Shown here: piece by piece, positions 1 to 8,011 of the stretch
Numbering within the stretch: the stretch's first letter is position 1
How the letters are laid out: the number at the start of each line of letters is the position of its first letter
NCBI GenBank assembly: GCA_027365225.1
Contig: DAHXNV010000008.1
Coordinates: 21,756 to 85,755, forward strand
From: Gammaproteobacteria bacterium
GTDB taxonomy: Bacteria; Pseudomonadota; Gammaproteobacteria; Steroidobacterales; Steroidobacteraceae
Reading direction: 5' to 3'
Length of the DNA: 64,000 nucleotides
Translations under genes and position numbers: made by a program
The notes under the pieces: generated by a model
Told to the model about the DNA's origin: nothing
Seen by the model: the letters and a program-made list of their open reading frames with translations, nothing else
The model's database searches: none

Positions 1-540
1 GGCGGGCTGATCCCCGATTTCCTGCGCGGCACGAGCGGCGCGGCCGAGTATCTGCGCGCGGTCGAGCCGCGCGCAGCCGATTATGGCGGCTTCAATCTGC
101 TGCTCGCTGACGGCGAGTCCCTGTGGTACGCCTCGAACCGAGCGCAACCTTTCGCGCGCCGGCTGGAGCCGGGCGTTTACGGCCTTTCCAACGAGCAGCT
201 CGATGCGCCCTGGCCGAAGGTCCTGCGGGTGCGCCGTAGCTTCGAGCAGTGGCTGGCGTCGTCCGCCGCGCAAGCCGAGCCGGCTGACCTGCTGGCGCTG
301 CTCGATGATCGGCGCCCGGCCGAGGAGAGCGAGTCCGCGCTGACGCAGGCCGAACCGCTCGGCTGGGCGCGAGTCCTCTCCGCGCCGTTCGTCGAGCACC
401 CCGAATTCGGCACGCGCTGCTCCACCGCCGTGCTGCTCGAGCACGACGGCGCTCTGCGGATCAGCGAGCGACGCTTCGATCGCTCGGGTCGCTATGCCGG
501 CGAGGCGCAATACCGCCTGCGCGCCGCCGAGTGGTGTTGA
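1..540 (+). CDS. NRDE/TANGO2-family protein, C-terminal part (truncated by window edge)
   Basis: The reading frame is open from base 1 and ends at a TGA at 538-540, so only about 179 C-terminal residues are visible. The stretch YGLSN..LD.PWPKV near residue 60 is characteristic of the NRDE (DUF833/TANGO2) family. That family is an Ntn-hydrolase-like fold whose bacterial members have no settled function; the N-terminal Asn-Arg-Asp-Glu signature would lie left of the window. A conserved tail with a threonine- and cysteine-containing GTRCSTAVLL segment also fits. The gene is followed by the degraded segment at 585-934 and then the arginine operon, neither of which suggests a functional link. Family assignment is fairly sure; function is not. 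Confidence 0.75.
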   Translation, partial: GGLIPDFLRGTSGAAEYLRAVEPRAADYGGFNLLLADGESLWYASNRAQPFARRLEPGVYGLSNEQLDAPWPKVLRVRRSFEQWLASSAAQAEPADLLALLDDRRPAEESESALTQAEPLGWARVLSAPFVEHPEFGTRCSTAVLLEHDGALRISERRFDRSGRYAGEAQYRLRAAEWC

Positions 541-584
541 GGGAGCCCGAACCCGCCCATCGCCGGCGGTCATAACAGATTACA

Positions 585-934
585 ATGACTCGCTTGACGC
601 CGAGCCGATTCGGGCCGCAAGGGTGGATGGCGAGTCGCAATCCGTTTTGCGGGACTGTGCTGGCGCGGCTCTGCGGCGCACTGGTGTTGGTGCTCGTGAG
701 CGTCGCGGCTCATGCCAACATCGCACTGACCGTCCGTGGCGTGGGCGGCGAGGTCCGTGCGAGCGGCATCGTGGCTGTCGCCTGGCGCTGGTCCCTTCAT
801 CGGCCATCAATCTGCGTTACATCTTGGGCAATCACTGGACGCTGCGCCTGCGGGCCGGGCAGGGCAAGACGCTCGGGATGCGCAAGAGCGGGACGATCGG
901 CGGGCTGGATCTGATGTTCACCGCGATCAAATGA
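585..934 (+). pseudogene. Probable tamA-tamB deletion scar (5' end of tamA joined to 3' end of tamB)
   Basis: In the frame beginning at 585 there is a signal peptide ending near AHA, followed by ANIALTVRGVGGEVRA. This resembles the mature start and first POTRA strand of TamA. After about base 760 that frame becomes nonsense. In the frame one base back, INLRYILGNHWTLRLRAG followed by GGLDLMFTAIK and a stop at 932-934 resembles the extreme C-terminus of TamB. TamA (outer-membrane Omp85 protein) and TamB (inner-membrane-anchored translocation partner) are normally encoded in this order, so one large internal deletion would explain the two parts. No single intact product of 100 or more residues spans both. 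An assembly error is the main alternative. The TamB match is stronger than the TamA match. Confidence 0.5.
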
Positions 935-957
935 GGGCCGGACGAGGGCTTGACGTC

Positions 958-996
958 CGTGAATTAATATGCACAATGCGTGCACTTTTATGCAAA
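958..996 (+). promoter_or_regulatory. Tandem ARG boxes (ArgR operator) upstream of argR
   Basis: TGAATTAATATGCA at 960-973 matches the ArgR half-operator pattern TGAATwwwwATTCA with one mismatch. A second, weaker copy, TGCACTTTTATGCA, lies at 981-994. Their centres are 21 bp apart, the spacing usual for paired ARG boxes that bind one ArgR hexamer. The pair sits 26 bp before the argR start, which implies autoregulation and arginine repression of the whole operon. The gap up to the argR ATG at 1020 has no recognisable Shine-Dalgarno sequence. Confidence 0.7.
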
Positions 997-1019
997 AGAC
1001 CACGGTTGCCTAACCTCCC

Positions 1020-1466
1020 ATGGACGCCCAGCAGCTCGAGCGGCGCCGGACCATCCTGCGCATCCTGCGCAGCGGCGTGGTCCATCGTCAGGCGGACCTG
1101 ACGCGACTGCTGCGTGAGCAGGGGTACGAGGTGACCCAGTCCTCCGTCAGCCGCGACCTGCGCGATCTCGGGGTGTTCAAGGCGAGCGGCCGCTATGTGC
1201 TGCCTCCGGAGGAACTCACGCGTGCCCAGGGCGATTTCGCGATGCTCGGTCAGTTCGTACGCGGCTTGCGGCGCGCGGGCGCTTCCCTTGCCGTACTGCG
1301 CACCACCACGGGCGCGGCGCAGAGTGTTGCGGTCGCCATCGACCGCGCCGATTGGCCGGAGGTCGCCGGTACCCTGTCCGGCGACGACACCATTTTCATA
1401 GCCACCGCCTCAGCGCGCGCGCAGGACGAGCTTGTCGCTCGGCTGCAGGCGCTTTTTCGGATTTAG
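1020..1466 (+). CDS. argR: Arginine repressor ArgR
   Basis: 148 residues, normal for ArgR. The N-terminal winged helix-turn-helix is visible around residues 5-65, with the diagnostic VTQSSVSRDLRDLGV recognition region. The C-terminal hexamerisation/arginine-binding domain (about 75-148) contains LRTTTGAAQSVAVAID and GDDTIFIA, the usual GAA and GDDT motifs. It binds ARG boxes as a hexamer with L-arginine as co-repressor. It is the first gene of the arginine operon and has tandem ARG boxes directly upstream, so it should repress itself and the biosynthetic genes. argG starts 4 bases after its stop. The ATG at 1020 lacks a clear ribosome-binding site, so translation may be leaderless or start weakly. 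Confidence 0.93.
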   Translation: MDAQQLERRRTILRILRSGVVHRQADLTRLLREQGYEVTQSSVSRDLRDLGVFKASGRYVLPPEELTRAQGDFAMLGQFVRGLRRAGASLAVLRTTTGAAQSVAVAIDRADWPEVAGTLSGDDTIFIATASARAQDELVARLQALFRI

Positions 1467-1469
1467 CCC

Positions 1470-2702
1470 ATGACCACAGCCTCCACCGCGGGCGAGCAGC
1501 CCATTGTTCTTGCGTATTCCGGTGGCCTCGACACCTCGTTCCTGGTGCCGTGGCTGACCGAGACCTACCGCCGGCCGGTCATCACCGTGACGGTGGATAC
1601 CGGCGGGATCGACGCCGAGGCGGCGCGCACGCTCGCGGAGCGAGCCCGCGCGCTGGGGGCGATCGAGCATCATCAGGTCGATGCGCGCGCCCAGTACTTC
1701 GAGCAGGTGCTGCGCTTCCTGATCATGGGCAATGTCCGGCGCGGGCAGGTGTATCCCCTGTGCGTGGGGGCCGAGCGGGTGATGCAAGCGCAGACCCTCG
1801 CCCACATGGCGCGCCAGCTCGGCACCTCCATGATCGCCCACGGCTGCACCGCGGCCGGCAACGATCAGGTGCGCTTCGAGGTCGCGCTGCGCACGCTCGC
1901 GCCGGAACTCGAGGTCCTTGCCCCGGTGCGCGATCACGCCTTCAAGCGGCCGCAAGAACTCGCGTTCCTGCAGGAGCGCGCTCTGCCGGTGCCACCGTTC
2001 GGCGCGGCGTACTCGATCAACCGTGGCCTGTGGGGCGTGACCATCGGCGGCCAGGAGACCCTGACCTCCTCGGGGGGCATTCCCGAACACGCCTGGGTTC
2101 TCACGCGCGAGGCGTTCACCCGGCCGCGGCCGCCCGAGCACCATGTCATCGCCTTCGAGCGTGGCCGGCCGACGGCCCTCGACGACCGCGCGCTCGAGCC
2201 GGTGGCGCTGATCGAGGCGCTGGAGTCGATCGCCGCGCCGTTCGGCATTGGCCGGGGCATCCACCTCGGCGATACCATCATCGGCACCAAGGGCCGGGTC
2301 GCTTTCGAGGCGCCGGCCGCCGAGGTGCTGCTCACCGCGCATCGCGAGCTCGAGAAGCTCGTCCTGACCGGTCGCCAGCAGCGCATCAAGGAGCTGCTTG
2401 CTCAACCCTACGGCGACCTGGTGCACGAGGGGCAGCTGCTCGACCCGGTCTGCCGCGACATCGAGGCGCTGCTCGAGTCCTCGCAGGCGCGCGTGACCGG
2501 CTCGGTACGCGTGGCGCTGCGTCCGGGCAATCTCTTCATCGAGGGCGTCGAGTCGCCGCACTCGCTGATGAGCGCCTCCAAGGGTGTCTACGGCGAATCG
2601 GCCGGCGAGTGGACGGCGCGCGACGCGCTCGGCTTTTCCAAGATCGTCGCGCTGAGCGGCGTGTTTCACCGGCGCGCCGGCGCGCCGGGCGAGAGCGCCT
2701 GA
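1470..2702 (+). CDS. argG: Argininosuccinate synthase
   Basis: 410 residues, the usual length. ArgG joins citrulline and aspartate with ATP to give argininosuccinate, the penultimate step to arginine, in the cytosol. The ATP pyrophosphatase loop AYSGGLDTSFLVPWL is near residue 14, followed by TVTVDTGG. The HGCTAAGNDQVRFE segment around residue 125 and the GVYGESAGEWTARDALGFS tail are typical family blocks. It follows argR by 4 bases, and the next gene starts 2 bases after its stop, so all three are probably on one transcript. Control by ArgR is inferred from the upstream boxes. Confidence 0.95.
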   Translation: MTTASTAGEQPIVLAYSGGLDTSFLVPWLTETYRRPVITVTVDTGGIDAEAARTLAERARALGAIEHHQVDARAQYFEQVLRFLIMGNVRRGQVYPLCVGAERVMQAQTLAHMARQLGTSMIAHGCTAAGNDQVRFEVALRTLAPELEVLAPVRDHAFKRPQELAFLQERALPVPPFGAAYSINRGLWGVTIGGQETLTSSGGIPEHAWVLTREAFTRPRPPEHHVIAFERGRPTALDDRALEPVALIEALESIAAPFGIGRGIHLGDTIIGTKGRVAFEAPAAEVLLTAHRELEKLVLTGRQQRIKELLAQPYGDLVHEGQLLDPVCRDIEALLESSQARVTGSVRVALRPGNLFIEGVESPHSLMSASKGVYGESAGEWTARDALGFSKIVALSGVFHRRAGAPGESA

Positions 2703-2703
2703 G

Positions 2704-3780
2704 ATGGCCAACGGCATGCGCAGCGTCGTCGTCGACAAGATCGCCTCGGTGGCCCAAGCGTGCGGCCTTTCGCACGAGGTGCGCGTCGCGGCCGACATCC
2801 CGGCCGAGGAGGGCGTGGTGATCGTGGTCGAGGTGCTGACCAACAAGTCGACGTACAATCAACTGGAACTGAGCAGCGGCCGCATGGCCAAGGTGCGCAA
2901 GGGCGATGTCGTGGTCGGCGCGCTGGGGCACCGCAAGGCCCTGTTCGGCTATTCGGGCCACATCCCGCCGGCGGTCAAGGTCGGCGACGTGATACAGATG
3001 CTCAACATCGGCGGGGTGCTCGGGGTGTGCGATTCGATCAACCCCGACAAGGGCCAGCCGTTCGACTGCCGGGTGATCGGCGTCGTGCTGCGCTTTCCCT
3101 ACCTCGGCGAGCGCATCGGTGTGCCGGCTCGGGCTGGACACCGCAAGCTCGATCCGTCGGCGCGTTTGGAGACCCTCAACGTCCCGGTCGTGGCGCTCGC
3201 CGGAACGTGCATGGAGGCCGGCAAGACCGCAGCCGCCTGTGCCGTGATCAGCCGCATGCGCCATCGCGGCCTGACGATCGATGCGTTCAAGGCTACGGGC
3301 GTCTCGCTGCGGCGCGACATTCTCGCCATGGAGGATGCCGGCGCGCGCCGCTCCGCAATCTTCACGGATTTCGGCGTCGTCACCACCACGCGCGGCAACG
3401 GCCCGGCGCTGACCCGGGCGATGCTGACCGAACTCGCCGCCGGCAAGCCTGACGTGATCGTGTTCGAGCTGGGCGACGGCATTCTCGGCACCTACGGCGT
3501 GGATGCCATCCTGGAGTGTCCCGACATCCGCGCCGTGCTGACCGGCGTGGTGCTTTCGGCCAACGATCCGGTGGCGGCCTGGGGCGGCGTGAAGCTGCTG
3601 CGCGAGCGCTTCGAGATCGAGCCGTGTGTGGTGACCGGACCGGCCACCGACAACCAGGTCGGTGTCGATCTGATCACGGATCAGCTGCGGGTGCCGGCGT
3701 TCAACGCCATCAGCAGCGGTGCGCAACTGGGCGAGCATGTCATGCAGGCCGTCGGCCTGGCGCGCCAAGGCGAGCCATGA
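2704..3780 (+). CDS. P-loop NTPase of unknown function inside the arginine operon (BioD-like Walker A)
   Basis: I do not recognise this 358-residue protein by name. Residues 1 to about 155 look like a beta-rich domain, with repeated KVRKGDVVVGALG and KVGDVIQMLNIGG stretches. Residues 166-174 are GTCMEAGKT, a P-loop with the five-residue spacing of dethiobiotin synthetase (GTDTEVGKT) and its relatives rather than the common GxxxxGKT. A later DVIVFELGDGILG near residue 250 could be the acidic Mg/ATP segment. The gene starts 2 bases after argG and overlaps argC by ATGA, so it is co-translated with arginine enzymes and presumably acts in or near the pathway. BioD-like enzymes activate carboxyl or carbamate groups with ATP; extending that chemistry to this protein is speculation. 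A DUF1611-like relative is another possibility. Confidence 0.6.
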   Translation: MANGMRSVVVDKIASVAQACGLSHEVRVAADIPAEEGVVIVVEVLTNKSTYNQLELSSGRMAKVRKGDVVVGALGHRKALFGYSGHIPPAVKVGDVIQMLNIGGVLGVCDSINPDKGQPFDCRVIGVVLRFPYLGERIGVPARAGHRKLDPSARLETLNVPVVALAGTCMEAGKTAAACAVISRMRHRGLTIDAFKATGVSLRRDILAMEDAGARRSAIFTDFGVVTTTRGNGPALTRAMLTELAAGKPDVIVFELGDGILGTYGVDAILECPDIRAVLTGVVLSANDPVAAWGGVKLLRERFEIEPCVVTGPATDNQVGVDLITDQLRVPAFNAISSGAQLGEHVMQAVGLARQGEP

Positions 3781-4838
3781 GCGAGCGCATTCCCGCCGTG
3801 GTGCTCGGCGGCACCGGCTACGTGGCCGGAGAGTTGCTGCGGCTGCTCGCCGGACATCCGCACTTCGAGGTGCGCGCGGTGATGTCGGACAGCCAGCCGG
3901 GCGAACCGCTCGGGGCGGCCTTCCCCCACCTCGCGGCGGCCTATGGTGAGGCGTGCTTTCAGCCGCACAACGAGATCGAGTCACTCCTGACCCGCGTGCC
4001 GCACAGCGCGGTGTTCTGTGCCGCGCCGCACGGGGTCTGCGCCCAGCTCATCGATTCCCTGCTCACCGCTGCCGAGGCTGCCGGCACCCGGCCGCGCGTG
4101 GTGGACACCTCCGCCGACTTCCGCTTCCGGTCGGCCGACGCCTATCAGCGGGTCTACAAGCATCCGCACGGCGCGCCGCAGCGCCTCGCGCAGTTCACCT
4201 GCGCCATGCCGGAGCATCTGGCCGAATCGAGTACCCCGCACGTGGCTCATCCGGGCTGCTTCGCCAGCGCAGTGCTGCTGGCGAGCGTGCCGCTGCTCAC
4301 CCTGGGACTGACGCCACCGCAGCTGTTCGTGTCGGGAGTGACCGGCAGCACCGGGTCGGGACGCAAACCGGTGGCGGGCACGCATCATCCCGTGCGTCAC
4401 AGCGATCTCTATGCCTACAGTGCGCTTGCGCACCGTCATGCGCCTGAGATCGCAGCCTGTGCCCACGCCGCCGCGGGTGTGTGGGCGGATATCGCCTTCG
4501 TCCCGCATTCCGGACCGTTCGCGCGCGGCATTCACGTGACCGTGCAGGCGCCGCTGGTGCGGCCGCTCGAGACCGCCGAGGTGATCGGTGCGCTGCGCGG
4601 GTTCTATGCCGGATCGCGATTCGTGCGCGTGCTCGAGGCGCCGCCGCGCGTGAAAGACGTCGTCGCCAGCAATTACGCGCACCTGAGCGCGGTGAGCGAT
4701 GGCCGAACGGTGGCCGTGATGTGTACTCTCGACAATCTCACGAAAGGCGCCGCCGGCGGCGCGGTGCAGTGGATGAACCGGATGTTCGGCCTGGCGGAGA
4801 CCGACGGTCTGACGGCACCGGCACCCGGTTGGACCTGA
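3777..4838 (+). CDS. argC: N-acyl-gamma-glutamyl-phosphate reductase ArgC
   Basis: 353 residues. ArgC reduces N-acylglutamyl phosphate to the semialdehyde with NADPH. The Rossmann motif GGTGYVAGELLRLL lies at the N-terminus, and the catalytic cysteine is in AHPGCFASAVLL near residue 160, as in the HPGCY motif of the family. GSTGSGRKP and HHPVRHSDLYAYS are further family blocks. The ATG at 3777 overlaps the previous stop (ATGA), so translation is coupled to the P-loop gene. It is followed by argD after 15 bases. The enzyme accepts an N-acylated substrate; whether acetyl or succinyl cannot be read from this protein. Confidence 0.93.
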   Translation: MSERIPAVVLGGTGYVAGELLRLLAGHPHFEVRAVMSDSQPGEPLGAAFPHLAAAYGEACFQPHNEIESLLTRVPHSAVFCAAPHGVCAQLIDSLLTAAEAAGTRPRVVDTSADFRFRSADAYQRVYKHPHGAPQRLAQFTCAMPEHLAESSTPHVAHPGCFASAVLLASVPLLTLGLTPPQLFVSGVTGSTGSGRKPVAGTHHPVRHSDLYAYSALAHRHAPEIAACAHAAAGVWADIAFVPHSGPFARGIHVTVQAPLVRPLETAEVIGALRGFYAGSRFVRVLEAPPRVKDVVASNYAHLSAVSDGRTVAVMCTLDNLTKGAAGGAVQWMNRMFGLAETDGLTAPAPGWT

Positions 4839-4853
4839 GGCGCAAGGAACGAC

Positions 4854-6029
4854 ATGAACGCAACGACACCGGGCCATTGCGCGCCGTCCGAGGCGCCCCG
4901 CGACGCTCTGGCGCCGGTCTACGCCCAATACCCGTTCGAGGTCGATCACGCCGAAGGGGTCTGGCTGATCAACGCGCGCGGCGAGCGCCTGCTCGACCTG
5001 TACGGCGGGCACGCGGTGGCCGCCCTCGGTTACGGCCACCCCGGCTGGACCGAAGCGCTGGCCGCGCAGGCGCGCGCCTGCCAGTTCCAGACCAACGCGC
5101 TGCCGATGGCGATCCGTGCGCGTGCGGCGCAACGGCTGCTGGCGTTCTCCCAACTCGAGCTCGCCAGCGTATTCCTGGTCAACAGCGGCGCGGAGGCCAA
5201 TGAGAACGCGCTGCGCCTGGCTCTGCGGGTGACCGCACGGCCGCACGTGGCGGCGCTCGAGGGGGCCTTCCACGGCCGGACCGCCGCGGCGGCGGCCGTG
5301 ACCTGGGGTTCCGAGGCCTGGTACGGCTTTCCCCGCAAGCCCTTCGATGTCAGCTTCATGCCGCGGCACGAGCCCGGCGCCATCGCCGAGCACGTGACCG
5401 AGCGCACCGCCGCCGTCATCGTCGAGCCGGTGCAGGGCCTGGCCGGCGCCGTCGATCTCGGTGCGCCGTATCTTGCGGCCCTGCGCGAGCGCTGTGACCG
5501 GGTCGGCGCGCTGTTGATCTTCGATGAAGTGCAATGTGGGCTCGGGCGCGTGGGCGCCCCGTTCGCCGCCACCCTGTACGGGGTCACGCCCGATCTGCTG
5601 ACGACGGCGAAGGCGCTCGGCAATGGCTTCCCATGCGCGGCGCTGCTGACATCGGCGCGGGTATCGGCCGCTTTGAAGGTCGGTGAGCTCGGCACGACCT
5701 ACGGCGGTGGGCCGATGGCCTGTGCGGCATTGCTCGCCTGCATCGAGGCGATCGAGTCGCAGCGGCTGTTGGAGAACGTCCGGCACATGTCGGAGACGAT
5801 CCGCCGCACGTGTCACGTCGGGCCCGTGAGCGCCATCCAGGGCGAGGGGCTGTTGCTCGGGCTGCGCATGCGCCGCCCCGCCAAGCAGATCCAGGCCGAG
5901 CTGCTGCGCCGCGGCATCCTCGCCGGCACGGCGAGCGACCCGCAGGTCCTGCGGCTGCTGCCGCCGTTCATTCTCCAGGCCGCGCACGTCGAGCTGCTGC
6001 GCCGGGCGCTGGCGGACATCGGCGAATGA
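4854..6029 (+). CDS. argD: N-acylornithine aminotransferase ArgD
   Basis: 391 residues, class III pyridoxal-phosphate aminotransferase. It transfers an amino group from glutamate to N-acylglutamate semialdehyde to give N-acylornithine. The PLP lysine is in TTAKALGNGFP near residue 247, preceded by LLIFDEVQCGLGR and by VNSGAEANENALRLA around residue 110. An AAGGA-type ribosome-binding site lies just before the ATG, and the stop overlaps the next gene (ATGA at 6026-6029). The operon position between ArgC and the carbamoyltransferase supports the arginine role over ornithine or GABA aminotransfer. Confidence 0.92.
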   Translation: MNATTPGHCAPSEAPRDALAPVYAQYPFEVDHAEGVWLINARGERLLDLYGGHAVAALGYGHPGWTEALAAQARACQFQTNALPMAIRARAAQRLLAFSQLELASVFLVNSGAEANENALRLALRVTARPHVAALEGAFHGRTAAAAAVTWGSEAWYGFPRKPFDVSFMPRHEPGAIAEHVTERTAAVIVEPVQGLAGAVDLGAPYLAALRERCDRVGALLIFDEVQCGLGRVGAPFAATLYGVTPDLLTTAKALGNGFPCAALLTSARVSAALKVGELGTTYGGGPMACAALLACIEAIESQRLLENVRHMSETIRRTCHVGPVSAIQGEGLLLGLRMRRPAKQIQAELLRRGILAGTASDPQVLRLLPPFILQAAHVELLRRALADIGE

Positions 6030-7027
6030 AGCGATTCCTCGACCTGGCGGAGCTGGCCCGCGCGGAGGTGCTCGCGCTGCTGGAGCTGGCCGGACGGCTC
6101 GAGCGGCAGCCGGAGCCGCGCGCGCTCGAGGGCAAGATCCTCGGCCTGCTGTTCATGAACCCCTCGCTGCGCACGCTCGCCTCGATGCAGGCCGGCATGG
6201 CGCGGCTCGGGGGTAGCTCCTTCGTGATCACACCGGGGCAGGGCACCTGGCAGCTCGAGACACGCCTCGGCGCGGTGATGAGCGGCGCGGCCGCCGAGCA
6301 CGTGCGCGAGGGCATCCCGGTGCTGGCCTCCTACTGCGATGCGCTCGGGATCCGCGCCTTCGCCGATGGGCGCGATCTGGCCGCCGATCTGGCCGAGACC
6401 AACTTCAACGCGATGGCGGCGCTGACCAGCAAGCCCCTGATCAACCTCGAGTCCGCCGTCAATCATCCCTGTCAGGCGCTTGCCGACTGGAAGACGCTGG
6501 ACGATCTGGGCGTGGCGCGACACGGCCGCTTCGTGCTCTCCTGGGTCTATCATCCGCGGCCGCTGCCGCTGGCGGTCCCGGCCGCAGCGCTGCACATGGC
6601 GGCGTTGCGCGGGATGGAGGTGGTGGTGCTGCGGCCCGCAGGCTTTGCGCTGCCGCAGGCGATCATGGACAAGGCTCGCCGCGCCGCCTCGATGAGCGGC
6701 GGCTCGATTCGCGAGAGCGACGTGCGGCGCGAGGCGCTGGCGGGCGCGGCCGTCATTTACGCCAAGGAATGGGGTGCGACCGAATGTTACGGCGATACGG
6801 CGGCGGATGCGCGTCTGCGCGCCGCGCACGCCGACTGGTGCGTGCGCGGCGACTGGTTCGAGCATGCGGCGCCGGAGTGCCGCCTGATGCATTGCCTGCC
6901 CGTGCGGCGCAACGTCGCCGTGGCGGACGAGGTCCTCGATGGCCCGCGCAGCGCCGTGCTGCGCGAGGCGTACAATCGGCTGACGGCGCAAATGGCGGTG
7001 TTGTACCGCCTGCTGAAGGGGCTGTGA
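6026..7027 (+). CDS. argF': N-acylornithine carbamoyltransferase (acetyl- or succinyl-ornithine type)
   Basis: 333 residues. It transfers the carbamoyl group to N-acylornithine to give N-acylcitrulline. The carbamoyl-phosphate site is FMNPSLRTLAS at residues 43-53 and HCLPVRRN lies in the C-terminal domain. The block GQGTWQLETRLGAVMSG resembles the acylornithine enzymes of Xanthomonas and Bacteroides, not ordinary OTCases. At the position held by Glu92 in the Xanthomonas acetylornithine enzyme and Pro90 in the Bacteroides succinylornithine enzyme, this protein has Ala90 (in AAAEH). Replacing that Glu by Ala or Pro is known to switch preference to N-succinylornithine. A succinyl route is therefore inferred. 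No deacylase is in the operon. Translationally coupled to argD. Confidence 0.88.
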   Translation: MKRFLDLAELARAEVLALLELAGRLERQPEPRALEGKILGLLFMNPSLRTLASMQAGMARLGGSSFVITPGQGTWQLETRLGAVMSGAAAEHVREGIPVLASYCDALGIRAFADGRDLAADLAETNFNAMAALTSKPLINLESAVNHPCQALADWKTLDDLGVARHGRFVLSWVYHPRPLPLAVPAAALHMAALRGMEVVVLRPAGFALPQAIMDKARRAASMSGGSIRESDVRREALAGAAVIYAKEWGATECYGDTAADARLRAAHADWCVRGDWFEHAAPECRLMHCLPVRRNVAVADEVLDGPRSAVLREAYNRLTAQMAVLYRLLKGL

Positions 7028-7071
7028 TCCGGACATGGTTATCGATATTCCGACGAGGACTCTCAACTGAC

Positions 7072-8010
7072 ATGATCATGCAACCCGGCGACCAGGCACT
7101 GGCCATACGCGCGCTGAAAAGCGCGGCACCCTACATCCGCATGTATCGCGGCAAGACGTTCGTGGTGAAGGTGGGCGGCGGGGTGTTTGTCGAGGAGGCT
7201 GCCACGCGCGCGCTCATCGAGCAGATCGCGCTGTTGCATTATTTCGGCGTCCGAGTGGTGTTTGTACACGGCGGCGGCCCGCAGGTCACGGAGCTGGCCA
7301 ACGCGCTCGGCCTGGAGTCGCGCATGGTGGAAGGCCGCCGCGTCACCGATCGCCGATCGATGGACGTCACCACGATGGTGCTCAACGGCGCGATCAATAC
7401 CCGCATTCTGGGCGTGTGCCGCGAGCTGAACGTCGAGGCCGTCGGAGTCAGCGGGGTCGATGCCGGCCTGGTGCGTGCGCACAAACGCCCGCCGGTGCAG
7501 ATGGCCTCGACTGGCGAGTTGGTCGACTTTGGGTTCGTGGGCGATATCGACGTGGTCGATCCGGCGGTGCTGCGCACGCTCCTCGACAGCAATCTGATGC
7601 CGGTGGTGAGTCCCCTGTCGGCCGACGATGCGGGGACCCTGCTCAACATCAATGCCGATACGGTGGCCGCCGCCCTGGCCGCGGCGCTCGGCGCCGAGAA
7701 GCTCGTCCTGTGCACCGGCGCACCCGGCATCCTCGCCGATCGTGCCGATCCGGGCTCGCTCATTTCCTACACCGACCTCGCGGGCCTGCGCGAGCTGTGC
7801 CAGCAGGGGTGCATCGCCGAGGGTATGTTGCCGAAGACCAAGGCCATCGAAGCAGCCATCCGCGGCGGGGTGCGCCGCGTGCACGTGGTGTCGTACCAGG
7901 CGCCCGAGGGCATCCTCGGCGAGGTATTCACCAACGAGGGGACCGGCACGCTGATCGTCGCGGACGTCAATGCGCTGACGCCGGCCGAGCAGCACGGCGC
8001 CGGGGGCTAG
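7072..8010 (+). CDS. argB: N-acylglutamate kinase ArgB
   Basis: 312 residues, amino-acid kinase family. It phosphorylates N-acylglutamate, normally the committed and arginine-inhibited step. FVVKVGGGVFVEE and FVHGGGPQVTELA are the nucleotide and substrate glycine loops; NINADTVAAALA and GMLPKTKAIEAA are typical later blocks. No GNAT acetyltransferase domain is fused, so it is not the bifunctional NAGS/K of Xanthomonas. I chose the ATG at 7072, 44 bases after the carbamoyltransferase, with a GAGG about 13 bases upstream; ATG 7078 is also possible. argH starts right after its stop. Substrate acyl group (acetyl or succinyl) is unresolved. Confidence 0.9.
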   Translation: MIMQPGDQALAIRALKSAAPYIRMYRGKTFVVKVGGGVFVEEAATRALIEQIALLHYFGVRVVFVHGGGPQVTELANALGLESRMVEGRRVTDRRSMDVTTMVLNGAINTRILGVCRELNVEAVGVSGVDAGLVRAHKRPPVQMASTGELVDFGFVGDIDVVDPAVLRTLLDSNLMPVVSPLSADDAGTLLNINADTVAAALAAALGAEKLVLCTGAPGILADRADPGSLISYTDLAGLRELCQQGCIAEGMLPKTKAIEAAIRGGVRRVHVVSYQAPEGILGEVFTNEGTGTLIVADVNALTPAEQHGAGG

Positions 8011-8011
8011 C

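Noticed and set aside
585..914. An intact 109-codon secreted protein
   Set aside because: After the signal peptide and first strand the frame turns into Arg/Cys-rich nonsense, while the adjacent frame carries the recognisable TamB-like tail.
7072..8010. Bifunctional NAG synthase/kinase as in Xanthomonas
   Set aside because: The protein has only the amino-acid kinase domain; no GNAT acetyltransferase domain is fused.
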